Positions 52,880-64,000 of a DNA stretch of 64,000 bases are shown one piece after another. A model generated the notes under the pieces. That model was not told where the DNA came from. It ran no database searches and saw nothing but the letters and a program-made list of their open reading frames with translations. Numbering within the stretch: position 1 is the stretch's first letter; each line of letters starts with the position of its first letter. Origin of the DNA: Tyto alba (Eukaryota; Chordata; Aves; Strigiformes; Tytonidae); assembly GCF_018691265.1 (NCBI RefSeq), contig NW_024881295.1:19019904-19083903 (forward strand), in the 5' to 3' direction. Both the position numbers and the translations under genes were made by a program.

Positions 52880-53030
52880 GGTTAGTCAGGACTAGCCGGG
52901 CCGTTCCTTCCCCCGCCCGCCTGGTCCCGGTCCCTGCGAGGGGACACACCGCCCCCCGCCGTCCCCTGCCCGCAACCGCAGCGCCCAGCCGGCCCCTCTC
53001 GCTGCTCCTGGGGGGGACGCTTGCAAAAGC
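52880..53030. promoter_or_regulatory. Second small GC-rich island
   Basis: About 150 bp rich in GC and CpG (CCCCGCCCGCC, CGCCCCCCGCCG), directly after the G/T tract. Surrounded by AT-rich DNA. It may be a regulatory island about 3.6 kb upstream of PKP2; no gene is evident. Confidence 0.4.
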
Positions 53031-56000
53031 AGGCTTGGAGAGTACCCAGGAAGGAGTTAACTCCATGCTTAAAAACCCAAGATCGGTATTTTGCTACAAT
53101 TTTGTTAGAGGAGGTAGACTTAAAGTTCAATCCGTCTGTCTTTTGCACCAGGCACTTGTATCCCGTGCTTTCTTACAGTTACATACCCATATCTTTCACC
53201 CCAGCATCATTTTTGGAAGCAGAGAAACAGAAAATCATCTATTGTGTCCTGTAGGCTAATTTAAAATAAAGATTTTCTTTCAGAGACGCCTAAGGAAAAA
53301 GTACTACTTTTGCATTGGTAAAATAAGTTAGCAGTTCTCTGCCTGACAGAGATGTAGCAATAAAAGCAGTTAAGAGTCATAACTGCTTCTCTCTACCTGA
53401 CCTAGACAGAGTTCAAGGGAGTGGCAAATTGCCCTAGGAAAGAAAATCACACATACACACACACACACACTGATGACAGTCATCCTCACTGGAACATCAC
53501 ACACCTTCATTCACTTTGACCAGGTGAGTGTGCAACTGCTGGTTCGGGAAGTCCAGGCCATAGCCTAGAGCTGACTAAGCATCCTGACTTGAGAAATGTC
53601 ATACCAAAACTGCCAAATGGCCATGGGCTTTGCTTTATGACTCCAGCGAGCCAAGGGCTGCAGGAATTCAGGACGGTCCCGAAGCTGCAAATACCAGCGG
53701 CTCCTCCGGCTTTCTTGTTGTGTAGCAGAACAGGACTAACTTGCATCCCGACCTGGGTGATAAAGCAATGTTCATCATCCCTCAATTTGTTTCTTCCTGC
53801 AGCTGGAGCTTTTGGTTATCTAGCCCACCTACACCAGGGTGGCAGCTGATGGTGACTGATGTCATAGCCCTCAGGTGAAACCTCTGCTCCAGCCACAGAC
53901 TGTTGAGCAATTTTACACGCTGTCACAGCCACACGGAGCTTGATCTGACAAGAATGGAATGATACTGCTAGAGACCTGCTGGAGATCTACATCGGGGTGC
54001 ATTCAACCAGGGGGTGTTTTTGGATGCTATGCCCAGCGCAAGTTGTGGGGTTGGATCGTACTGTGATATATGAAGTAGATAGAGCAGTCTCCAAGAGAAA
54101 GCAGGAGGGGGGGTTGTGTCTGTGTGACTGCCCTTGTGTACGATGACATCTGTCCTTCTTTGTGATGCTCTAAAAAGGGTTTTGATGCAGTGGAAGAGAC
54201 AGCAGGAACGGCGAGATAAGGTTTTTAAGAGGCCTGACTGTGAATCACGCCTGTGGAGATTCCCCAGTGGGATCCAGACCTGCTTTACTTGTTGGTGGGC
54301 TCCTCTTCACACTGTGGGTAAGGGAGAGCTTGGTTGCACAGCTCCATTGGGAAGGTATTTTTCAGCGTGCAAGAGCGGAGGAGAAAGGGTTAGTCTAGAT
54401 TTTCCATCTCCCTGCAGATCTTGTGTGTCCGGCAGGACCGGCTGCACCCTGTGAACTGGAGGGGGGAGGCAGCAAGTTTTGGGGGAAGGTGGTAAAGCCC
54501 GTTCTGTCCTAGTCAGTCTTGTGGATAACATTCCCTCGACTGCTTCCTTGTTACACAGTTTACCATAGCTGGCTCAGGGCTTGCTAGCAAAGCAGGCAAA
54601 ACTGAGCAGCAGGGAAGCATAGGTAAAGTTGGTAATGCTGCATTTGTGCATTGATAAAGTAACAGCATGGCCTGTCTGTGTACCGGACTGTTTGCTCCCT
54701 GAGTACCTGCTGCCCTGGGCAATACCTGCCTGTGCCTAAGGCTTGCTCTCTTGCCCTCATTTCTCCTCTTTCCAGGTCCCTGTGCTCTGTTTTACCCTAC
54801 CATTCCTAGTCTCTCTCTTTAGTAATGGAGTGTAAATACTTTAAAAGTGTGATCTTTTTTTTCTTTCTTATTCTTTTTAAGCTCAGAAATGCACATAAGC
54901 AGTTATTAGAACAAACGTTGTGCTCTGCATTTGTCAGTTCTTGAGTCATCTGGGCACTGGGGAGACAGCCAGGAAAGATCTAGGAAGACATATTCAAATG
55001 GTCTTATCAGATGCTATGCTAAAAAGAGCAACAATGTAATGTGACTTGTTTGCAAGGTTTGGAATGAAAGGAATGAAGCAGACCTAATTTCAGTAAACTG
55101 CAATCACTGCTTTGAGTAACACACTCACTCAGTTGTCTCAGGCATGGTTGTTTTTCCTTGCATTAGCATTTTGGTCACTGTAGTAAAAGAACATGTTGTA
55201 TATGTAGGTGGAGGTATAAATACACTTAAACTGTTGACACAGGAGCACAACACCAGTGTTTATTGGAGTTACTGCATCCAGTATCATCTAGAGGCTCTGA
55301 ATTTTATCAGGGCCCTCTCTTGTTAGGGAATGCCTGGGAGAGATTTTTGTCTTCACCTTATGGTGCAAGTAAACAGTACATTCAAATGACTGATATCTCA
55401 TCTTTAGACACAAGCCAGGGATGGAGGAATTAAGTGCTATTCCTGAAGAAATGTGGTAAGCCAGAAGTTGAAATCCATTTTTTATTTTTTGGCTCCTCAT
55501 TTTGAGATGTGTGAGATGTAGCTATTGAGGACAATGACAGAGGAACATTTTAAAACACTTTTTTTCTAGTGTTAGTAGAAAGGTTTTTATTGGTTTTATT
55601 TACCCCATCAAAGCATCTTTTGAGATAAAACTAATATTTTATGGATTTTTTTTTTTTTTTTAAATAAAGGTCTGTCAACACTCCTCGTCCAGGCAAAAAT
55701 GAAATTTCTAGTTTCATTAAAATATCCTAATTTCTTTTCCTATTATATTTAGTGAAGTTGTAGAAAGCAGGGATAAAGGGACTCAAGGAGGACAACTACT
55801 CATTTCTTGCTGTAAGGTAGGATTAACTATATCTAAAATATCACAGATATCTATCTAATTGGCTTTTAATATGTTATCTAATGCATGATGGGAGTCTATT
55901 TCTATATCGTACTGTTCTTCCACAACCTGAGGATGAACACATGAAAGATCTGTTATAACAGACATGCATCTGCATAATGCCAGAGTAACGCATCCAAATC

Positions 56001-56914
56001 AGTCACCATAAACAAATGACAGAATGCACTAAAACATACAGGAGATTAAGCTGGAAGAAAAACCGAAGTGTACATGCATATTCATTTTGGGTTGGATCTT
56101 TAGCTCTCTTTAACAGCTTTGTGCACAAAGCAGTCACAAAGCTGTCTGGCCTGTTTCCTTGGGAAAGGAAAATCTCAGAGAGGCTCCAACTGCCAGAGTA
56201 GTTTATAAGCAATCTGTGTGTAAGACCAGGAGGTCCAGCTGGCCAGCAAGAGCTGCTGTGGAGAGCCGCTCTATGAACACAGTGATTTCCCAATGGACTT
56301 TTCTTTTTTCTTTTTTCTTCCTTTCTTTTTTTTTTTTTTTTTAGGAAAATCAGACTGATTAACTCTTTATGGACATATTTTTGGTAGTAATTTGCCACGG
56401 TTAAGCTGGGTCAGGAAAAGTACAGTCCAACCTGATTCTGGTTCAAAATAAATTCAACCAGTTCTGCAGCATAAATAGCTGCTTTGTTTCCTCTACTCTT
56501 TGACTTTTATAACTCTTTCTCTTTTTTAGGTTTTGTTGTTAGCATAGACAGTGGTGGGCATAACACAGTGAAAAAGTTCATATTCTAGGCATTTTCAGCA
56601 CAGTTTAGGGACTGACATAAGAACAAAAAAATGTCTGTCCAAAGATCTGGGTAGCCTACTACACTGTCATGGTGGCCAACAGTGAATGCCTAGTATAAAA
56701 CCAGCACAAAGATGGCATAGCACTCCTGCAGGTTACAGCAATGTGCAGCTCAAGGGTATCTTTAGTCAGAGAGAGTACCTTTGTGTTTAATTGTCTTTAA
56801 TGATTTTCCCCCATGAATTTGAATAATGTCTTTTTGCATTTTGCATTGCACTTTTGTAATGGGTTATACAGCTTAAATATAGGGTATGAGAAGATATATT
56901 CCCTTCTGTGTTTT
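53031..56914. other. Intergenic, no gene recognised
   Basis: Contains a CA microsatellite at 53454-53470, a T run near 55650-55663 and a pyrimidine/T tract at 56300-56342. The open frames are short and not family-like. Confidence 0.5.
53454..53470. repeat. CA microsatellite
   Basis: Short (CA)n run, about eight units. Confidence 0.8.
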
Positions 56915-57370
56915 TTGAATGTGCTAGATGATAATTTCACTTGATGTCATCTATTTTTGGTATTGTGAAGAAAAAGAGAATAAGTGGTTCTTATTCATCC
57001 TCTCTGTGCTACTTATTATACAGTTCACTATTATGTTCCTCTGCAATTGGTCTTCCAGGCTGAAAAGTCCTCACCTTTTAGCCACTCCTTTCACGCAAAT
57101 TGTTACAGACTGTAGATTATCTTTACCAGCCTTCACTTTTCTAGCTCGCCTCTACCATTTTTAAGACAGGATGCCAGAACTGCACACAGTATTTAAGGTG
57201 CTGAGGCACCTTGGATTTATGCAGTGTTATATTCATGATTTCCCAATTTATTCTTTTATCTGCACCTCATGATTCCCTTATGTTCAGTTAGCTTTTTTGA
57301 TTGCTTCTAAGCTGATGTTTCAAAGTCAAACACTAGTGCAGGGGATCCTCTGTTTGGCCTTCATGCTGCC
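56915..57370 (-). mobile_element. Ancient CR1-like LINE fragment
   Basis: The plus strand follows the antisense of old amniote CR1 elements in order: ACTTGATGTCATCTATTTTT, then TCTTCCAGGCTGAAAAGTCC, then CCAGAACTGCACACAGTATT, GGATTTATGCAGTGTTATAT, and TTAGCTTTTTTGATTGCTTC. The order and spacing fit, but the copy is strongly diverged. It encodes no usable protein. Confidence 0.7.
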
Positions 57371-57539
57371 TGCAAGGATGTTGAATATAAACATGTTTTA
57401 GTTACTATTACAGAGTTAGTCCTTGATAGGAACATTGTGACACAAGCCAAAAATACCACTGGGAAGAGAGTCGAAACCCAACTTTCCTTTGAATTGCCTG
57501 AGTAACTTATCCATGAAACACTTATGTACAGTGTCTAAA

Positions 57540-57760
57540 AATACCCGAGTGTGACATTTATATCTACATAGGAGTAATTAAATTCTCCTATTATTATGGT
57601 ATTTCCAGTCCTGGCAGACTCTCTGAATCTGTTTTTTTCCCTAGCTTGTCACTATTGTTAATTATCCTTATCTTGACCTGATTGGTGGTAATGTATACAC
57701 TTTGCCTTAAGAGTTGCTTTTAAATATTTTGCCTGACACTTCTGTGTGAGATCTGAGATT
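57540..57760 (-). mobile_element. Possible further CR1-like fragment
   Basis: TTAAATTCTCCTATTATTAT, and later TTGACCTGATTGGTGGTAAT, resemble antisense CR1 coding sequence farther 5' in the element. It may belong to the same insertion as 56915-57370. Divergence makes this tentative. Confidence 0.4.
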
Positions 57761-59929
57761 TGCAATTGGACATCCAGACACTGCTACAGTTTTGGTGCTC
57801 TCACAAGGTGTCTATGATGCTGTAGAATACACATCAGCTTTAATGAAAAAGGCCAAATGTGTAAACACACACACAAACACATAGTTTTAATTTGTGAAAA
57901 AGAGCCATAGGTCAAAAGGAACTAAACCAAAATATTCAAGAGAACCACACTCCTTACCTGTAGAGAGCAAACAGTGGAAGAAATCCAAAGTTGAGTTGCT
58001 TGCTTTGTTCCAAAGACTGCAAAATGTTTTACATGTATTCATGAACTAAATTTGACAACGTCACCAAAACAGAATATTTGGCAACTAGTTCCCTACCTAC
58101 AGCCATCTGCAAAATGAAATGAAACTTTGGGGATTTTTCTACAAACATGCTCTAGCTGTGGCGTGAGCACTTTTATGTCCTCCCTACCCTTTGCTCCTTT
58201 GTAGCATAATAAATTCATGTATATTTATCAGTACCACAGCATCTGCCATCTGTTAATCCAGGTGCTAGATCTAAACAGCAGAAGTTCTCTGTGCCAGTAG
58301 ATTGTTCCTTGCTATGTCTCTGAAGTTAAGTATCATTTTAATATTAACAGGAGACTTAGATGTTGCTTCCTTTGCCAGTTTGTGAAATCTTTTAGGTAAA
58401 TTATAGAAATGCATGCCTTCCCATTCTGGCCTCTGTAGCATCCTGTTTCATTCTTAGTTTAATGAAAATTGTAACTATAGGAATTTCCTTCTCTTGTACA
58501 CTTTAGATTGCTCTCATATACTGTGCCAGCAGTCACTGGATTTCATTCCTCATTGTCAACTCTAGACAATAACTCCGAATGGGGTAATGGGATAAAGCAC
58601 TTCCTGAAAATCTGAAGTTATCCAGCTAAATATCTCCCTGATGTGAAGCCACTGGCAGTAATGGAGATACAGCAAGAATGAATATTGTCTTGGCATCCAC
58701 TGAATCTGTTTCATTTGGTTTTGGCAATATGTTTAGGATTTTTTTTTTTTTAAATGAATCAGTCTCTCCATAATCTGAATCTAGGCTGGCTATTCTTATT
58801 CAAGTTGTACTTTTACTGACATTGATGAAACTCAATCGATCCCTAGATATGCTGTTGATGATAATTTATTTCCTACTGCTGCAAAAAGCCAGTATCTCAA
58901 TAGGCAATTTAAGCTGGAATATTCATTGAAGAGCAGTCTAAGCAGACAAGGACATTTTTTGTCTAGGTCTTAACTTTGTGCAGTCCCTTCTTCCAGCTAA
59001 GTGGTCTGCCAGTTCTTGGGAATGCAGTGCCAGTAATTTAACTGCCAAGAGCACTGTGGGCATCTTCTGTTACTGACAGGCCTCTTGCTAGCCTCTCTAA
59101 AAGCCCTGCTGAAAGTTTTCCTCACTACACCAGGAATCATGTGCAACCAAGGATTGGAATTTCTTTCCCAAACTCTGATTTTTAACATGGAGAGAACACT
59201 AAAGGCTTCCAGTTATTAAATCAACATCGCATTTAGAATATAAAATAAGTCAGGGCATGACATTTGTTTAAGACATTTTTATAGTTAAAACAGATGAAAT
59301 ATAATAAATCTCCCTCCTGCCCACTCTGATCCTTGCAGATTTCTCCTTGTCCATCAACTGTCGTTGAACAAACCCATACAGCATCTGCTGGGCTGCTAAG
59401 GAAACGTCTGTCTCAGGGTACTGTTTCATGCCACATCTCACATGGTTTGCCACTGAAACGGTAGTTCCCACTTATTCCCTTGTATTTTCAACTAAATGCT
59501 TCTGCTTTTTCCTTTGTGTTGAGCGTAGCAGTAGTTTGGCCACAGTGTAAGAAGGCTTACATTGCTGCTGCTGCGAACTAGAAATTTCTTTTGTTAGTTT
59601 TCTGGGTTAGTTTTCTGTGAGATTGGCAGATGAAGGAGCAGGATCAAATCTTCTGGCAGTGGCAGGCACGTAACTTGGAGCTGTATGGCTAAGGGTCTGC
59701 TCCCTCTTGCAGGCTGCTCCTCAATTCTCTTGGGAGTCTCTCAGTCCATGGTGCCTTCATGCCTTTTTTTTTTTCTCTTTCTCCCTCCCTCTAGAGAGTT
59801 CAGTATAACTCAGAGTGCAGTAGCCCAGATGAGATGGACCTTGCTCTCTGTCAAGATGCCAAACATAAGAGAATACACAATCTTGGAAGCAAATTAAGAA
59901 TTTCATTAAAAATATATAGGCATACATAT

Positions 59930-59967
59930 ATGTAAAATGCATACATGTAATTTTATGCATTTTACAT
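59930..59967. repeat. Perfect 14-bp inverted repeat with 10-nt loop
   Basis: ATGTAAAATGCATA (59930-59943) and TATGCATTTTACAT (59954-59967) are exact reverse complements. The loop is CATGTAATTT. It lies in intergenic DNA about 10.6 kb upstream of PKP2. Confidence 0.9.
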
Positions 59968-62754
59968 GAAAAAGATGATGAAAATTAGTGTCTGTGTAGA
60001 AACCGCACAGTTGGAAAACATGCATGAGTTACTTTCCATTAGCTTTCCTCTCACTACTGGGATCCATCACCAACAGCTTGTTTATTCCCTTCTGCCCCGA
60101 GTAATTTAGCTCCTCTCTTCTCCATCATAGGGAGATGCCTGGAAAAAGTCTCTCTCTTTACAGGATGTATGTTATATTCCACAGCTCTGAATCAAGATCT
60201 TGGCAATATTTCAGATCAATAAAGTTGAATATTCTTTATATAGGTCACTGGTGCTGTATCAGCTTTCTAGGATTGTTTTTGTCTCTGCTTCCTCTCCTAC
60301 CCCATTGTGCAAGCTGCTCTGAGTTTTTTGAACTACTGTTCAGTGCTAGGCTGTGTACTGCTATGAGGTATGGCGGTGGGTTACTAATGGGTGATGCAAC
60401 TTCTCTTTTTGTGTATGAGCACACACAGGTAGGCAGAGATAGGCACGGACTAATGCTCTTACTCTTCTATCCGGGGGAGTTCACTGGAGGGGAAGAAACT
60501 CCGGATTTCTTGTCTACACATAGCAATGGAACAGGACTGCAAATGGGAGACATCGAGCTTTTAATCAATTGCAATTCCTTATGGACAAAAGACTGAAGAA
60601 CAAATAATTTCTGAAGTGAAGGGCATAGATTTTTACATCATTAGTTATATGTGGGACCAAGGAATGTATGTTTTACCCAAACCAGCATAGAAGTTTAGCC
60701 TTTTTTTATTAACATATTCCCCAAAGTGTAGCAGTATAGAGCTCATTGTGGTATCTTCTCATGGAGTGTTGTTTGCATGGGGGGTGGGGGGACAAAAATG
60801 TCTTGGATTGCTGCTTGATGTCCTGGTGTCCTGATCATTTGGTAGAGAATTTGGCCACAGGAAAACATGGCTGGTCACTATAATGTTTAGTTTTATGTGG
60901 CCACACTTCCTTCCTCTAAAAACCAAGGAGGGGGAGTGAAAAGCTGGGACTACTGTGCTTTGCATCCTTGTATGAGCTGGGATTTGGCCAGGCCACAGTC
61001 CGTGTCAGCCTAATAAACACTCTGGAGTCCATCAGTTCAGAAATAGCCACAATAAGTCAGTCTGCCAGACAGGGCAGTGAAAAGCTGCGTGACAGCTTCG
61101 AGCTTGCCAGTTAGAAAATGGAGAGAATAGAAATCTCTGGGAGATCTTCTGCTTCACTTTGCCTGAAGCCATACAGGTCTTGAATCCTGAGCTCCAGTCC
61201 AGGACTTTAACCCTTCTGCTGGCAGTTTGTTTGTTCTAATTAGGAATTTCCTTGAGTCCTTGAGCCATTTCTGTTGTATTTATCATCAAATAGCTCCTTA
61301 TCTTGTAGCAGTAATGCTGTTCAGCCAGGTAAGAGAATCTTCTATTCCTATTTTTGGCTCTTCCAGAAGGAAAAGCACTTGAGAAGATAAATAGTATCTT
61401 CTATTTTATAAAGGGTAGGTATAAATTCTTACAGGCCTCAGCGTGAAATAAATTTGATTAACAAAAAGAAGGAATATATGCATCAAACACTGAGTATTTT
61501 GCTTAAACACAACGACAGTTGTCAAACAGGTCTTGTCTGTGTTATTTTTCAAAAACTGGTATATAATTTCTGACATTATTTCTTGGTGATTACTGTACAT
61601 GGAAGAAAAGTATGACTGCACTTGTCAGCCACTTTTCCTACACAGTGATATTCCTTTTCAGAAATTATACAACCTTGTAGCCTACTGAGAAGTAAATTAA
61701 AAAGCACTGAGATTTATTCCCTGAATTGAATCTCCAATTAAAGTTACAATTGCTCAAAGTATTGTTTATTTTCATTTTACAAACTTAGAAACAGGCTACT
61801 TAGAATATGGGTAATGGCATTTTTTATGGTGTTATAAGAAAATGTGCTTATATAATACTTGACTTCAAAATCGCATGGAAACATTGCAATTAAGTTCTGT
61901 GAGACCCACTATACTCTTTAGTTCATTATGTTTCTTTATATGCAGATTAGAGATCTTATTCTCCTTCCCCACTTACATATAATTCCACTCAGGCATTTGG
62001 AGCTGCACTGCTATAATACTGTTGTCAAAAGAAACAGCAGCAAAATGTGAGTGGAGACTGAATACCTGGTGAAATTTCTGCTGCTGATGAAGCTGAAACC
62101 TGCAGAAGCAATCATCAGGCATGGCAGACATGGCAGAAAGAGAAGAACTGACTCGTGGTCAGCACTGTCTAGTCTTTCAATCAACAGCAGCCGTCATGCT
62201 CTTGATGAGACAGAAGAGAACCAGATTGAGAAGAGTACATCTGAGGGTTAAAAGTCATCACCAAAAGATCAGTCAATAGGAATTTATTGCTTTGTTGTGA
62301 GGAGTATGTTTCATGACATCTGAAGTCCAACTGAAGTAAATGCAGGAGGTGATACAGGGCTACCAGAATAAAAGTAAGAGCCAAGGTAAGCACAGGGGAT
62401 GACTTCGAAGTTACTGGGTGGAATCCCTGTGGAAATAGCTCATCAGAACAAAGAAAGGTTCTGTATATTTAGGGATATCTTAGGGGATGCCCACTGAGAG
62501 CTAAAGACAAGAGATATTGAGGTAGTCCTCAGAAAGGAAGAAGAAAAAAGATAGCACCATTATTGCTATCAGTGATGGTGAGCGTTCAAGGGACTTTGCA
62601 GTTCCATATGTTCTGGAAGGGGACAGTTTTACTCTGATGTCCTCTTTTCAGCTGAGAAGCATGTCAGCTTCTTGACTTCAAATGGCTTGCCTGGAGCAAT
62701 GTGGAATCTGCTTCCAGCATGATGGGGAAAGAGTGACATTTTCTGTTCTCATCA

Positions 62755-62811
62755 AGAGGAGAGAAGCTAGGAAAGAAAGAAGAAAGAATAAGAAAAAGAG
62801 ATAGGAAGAAG
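62755..62811. repeat. Polypurine tract
   Basis: About 57 bp almost entirely A and G on the plus strand (GAAAGAAAGAAGAAAGAATA). Such tracts can form triplex DNA; no function is implied. Confidence 0.75.
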
Positions 62812-64000
62812 TGTTAGCTTTCGTTCATGCTGAAAATAGAGACTTCACATACTGTGTAATAATAGCAAGAAAATATTTGAACTTGAGGTTGAGTCAATCT
62901 GCTCCAAATTTTTATGAACTTTGAATTGTGCCTCTATATTGTTAGTGCCTCTTTAATGGAAAAAAAAAACCCCAAAAGATTGGAAATCTAGACAAGTTGA
63001 ATGTTATAATAGGCATAGTAATGAGACTATAAATATACTAAACTGTTGTAATAAACATAAATCTGAAAATGTAAAATAAGTTTTTGAGAGCAAAAATATG
63101 TTGTGATATCATAAAATGTCTCATTAAAAATTTAAATACTTTATTTTCAGATTTCCGCTTCTATACTTTTTTAATGAGACAAATAATAAAGAGAAATGAC
63201 AATTTCTGGTTGGTCACACAGGCCACTAAAAGTTTTAAGGAAGTTATTTTATATAAGAAAGAATGAGGGGTGGATTGAAGCTAGCACACTATAAACTGAA
63301 ATGGAGATTCATAAAATACCAATGAATTTGCAATTTTCATATCCATCGTATTATATTCTCCAGAAACGGAAGGTTGTATTGTGGGGTCTTCTTTCCTGCT
63401 GAGGCCGAATTGATACAGACAAAATTTCCATAAGGAATTGCAGGTTCACCTGTTGATATATGCTATAGAGTTGAGGCCTAACGAACATATAGATTGCAGT
63501 ATCCTTTCAGTATGACATGGAAATAAAATAAGTCATTTACACTCAGATATTGTAAGCCATCCAGGAGCTTACAGGTCTAGAAAGGGATTTTTGCATAAGT
63601 ACAACACTTTGAGAGAAACAAGGATAAAATATGATGTCTATTAAGTAATGACTGGGTATTGCGACCTGGAGGCCACTGAAGGTGAAAAGATTGCTGCATG
63701 ATTTATTTTGAGCAGCAATGCCATCTTTTTTTTTCTTACATTGAAGTAGCAGTGGTAAGTCATGGCTGAAATAAAGACATTTATTGCATATCAAATGAAA
63801 TGATAGATTGAAAGATGTGAACTTTAACTATGACCATCAGGAGAGCTTTTAGCTTTAAATTTAGCCTCCACGAGATGCATCTGAGATGAGGTAATCATGA
63901 ATGGTTTAAAAATCTCTCACAAAGGTAGATGGCTTCTACAGAGACAAATGAAAGGGTCACCTTGGTTGTTCATCTATCAGAGGTGTTTCAGTTCACAGAA

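Larger units (their letters stand above)
57761..64000. other. Upstream intergenic, no gene recognised
   Basis: AT-rich DNA with a hairpin at 59930, a purine-rich tract at 62755-62811 and A/T runs. A 153-codon frame at 60135-60596 has no domain features. In mammals SYT10 is the next gene on this side of PKP2; nothing resembling it appears before the window ends. Confidence 0.5.

Noticed and set aside
52440..53066. Frames rich in F/W/G/L or K/Q/N/P/T near 52.7 kb
   Set aside because: They are translations of the G/T low-complexity tract.
60135..60596. Plus-strand 153-codon frame in the upstream region
   Set aside because: It has a hydrophobic stretch but no recognisable family, no conserved motif and no exon-like borders.
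1..64000. Neighbour genes YARS2 or SYT10, tRNA, rRNA, CRISPR arrays, bacterial-type operons
   Set aside because: Nothing resembling them was seen. The window is vertebrate DNA with a single gene.

Overview
This window is vertebrate nuclear DNA, almost certainly from a bird. The evidence is a CR1 LINE 3' end, an older CR1 fragment, and an avian-type solo LTR, together with AT-rich introns and one sharp CpG island. The only gene I can support is PKP2 (plakophilin-2), a desmosomal armadillo-repeat protein. It lies on the minus strand, and its whole coding sequence is inside the window, from the ATG at 49297-49295 to the TGA at 5024-5022.

The coding sequence is in 13 exons: 49084-49297, 41243-41355, 37989-38683, 31940-32078, 28761-28968, 23395-23572, 14226-14343, 12580-12741, 11552-11725, 10801-10954, 7724-7913, 6649-6736 and 5022-5090. 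All have GT/AG borders, and the phases join without a break into 2502 nt (833 residues plus stop). Most exon lengths equal or differ by one codon from what I know of human PKP2. There is no counterpart of the Alu-derived exon that makes human isoform 2b, so this is the 2a form. No frameshift or premature stop was seen.

Layout: 1-5021 is the 3' UTR (end uncertain) and downstream intergenic sequence, with a CR1 remnant. 5022-49297 is PKP2. Its introns hold a 593-bp solo LTR with a 5-bp target duplication (intron 10), a roughly 240-bp imperfect fold-back element just upstream of the last exon (intron 12), a small GC- and G-run-rich island (intron 6), and several short perfect palindromes. 48765-49740 is the CpG island and promoter, with a CCGGG pentamer repeat. 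49940-64000 is upstream intergenic sequence. It has long T/G- and A/C-biased low-complexity tracts, a second small GC island, a degraded CR1 LINE, a 14-bp-stem hairpin and microsatellites. I saw no other protein gene, rRNA, tRNA or CRISPR array.

The least expected features are the fold-back element beside exon 13, the four-fold in-frame tandem splice acceptor of exon 9, a 20-nt frame-breaking cassette with good splice sites in intron 8, and the solo LTR. None amounts to a new system; each is a local, testable observation. Functional statements rest on the known biology of plakophilin-2 and not on data from this window.
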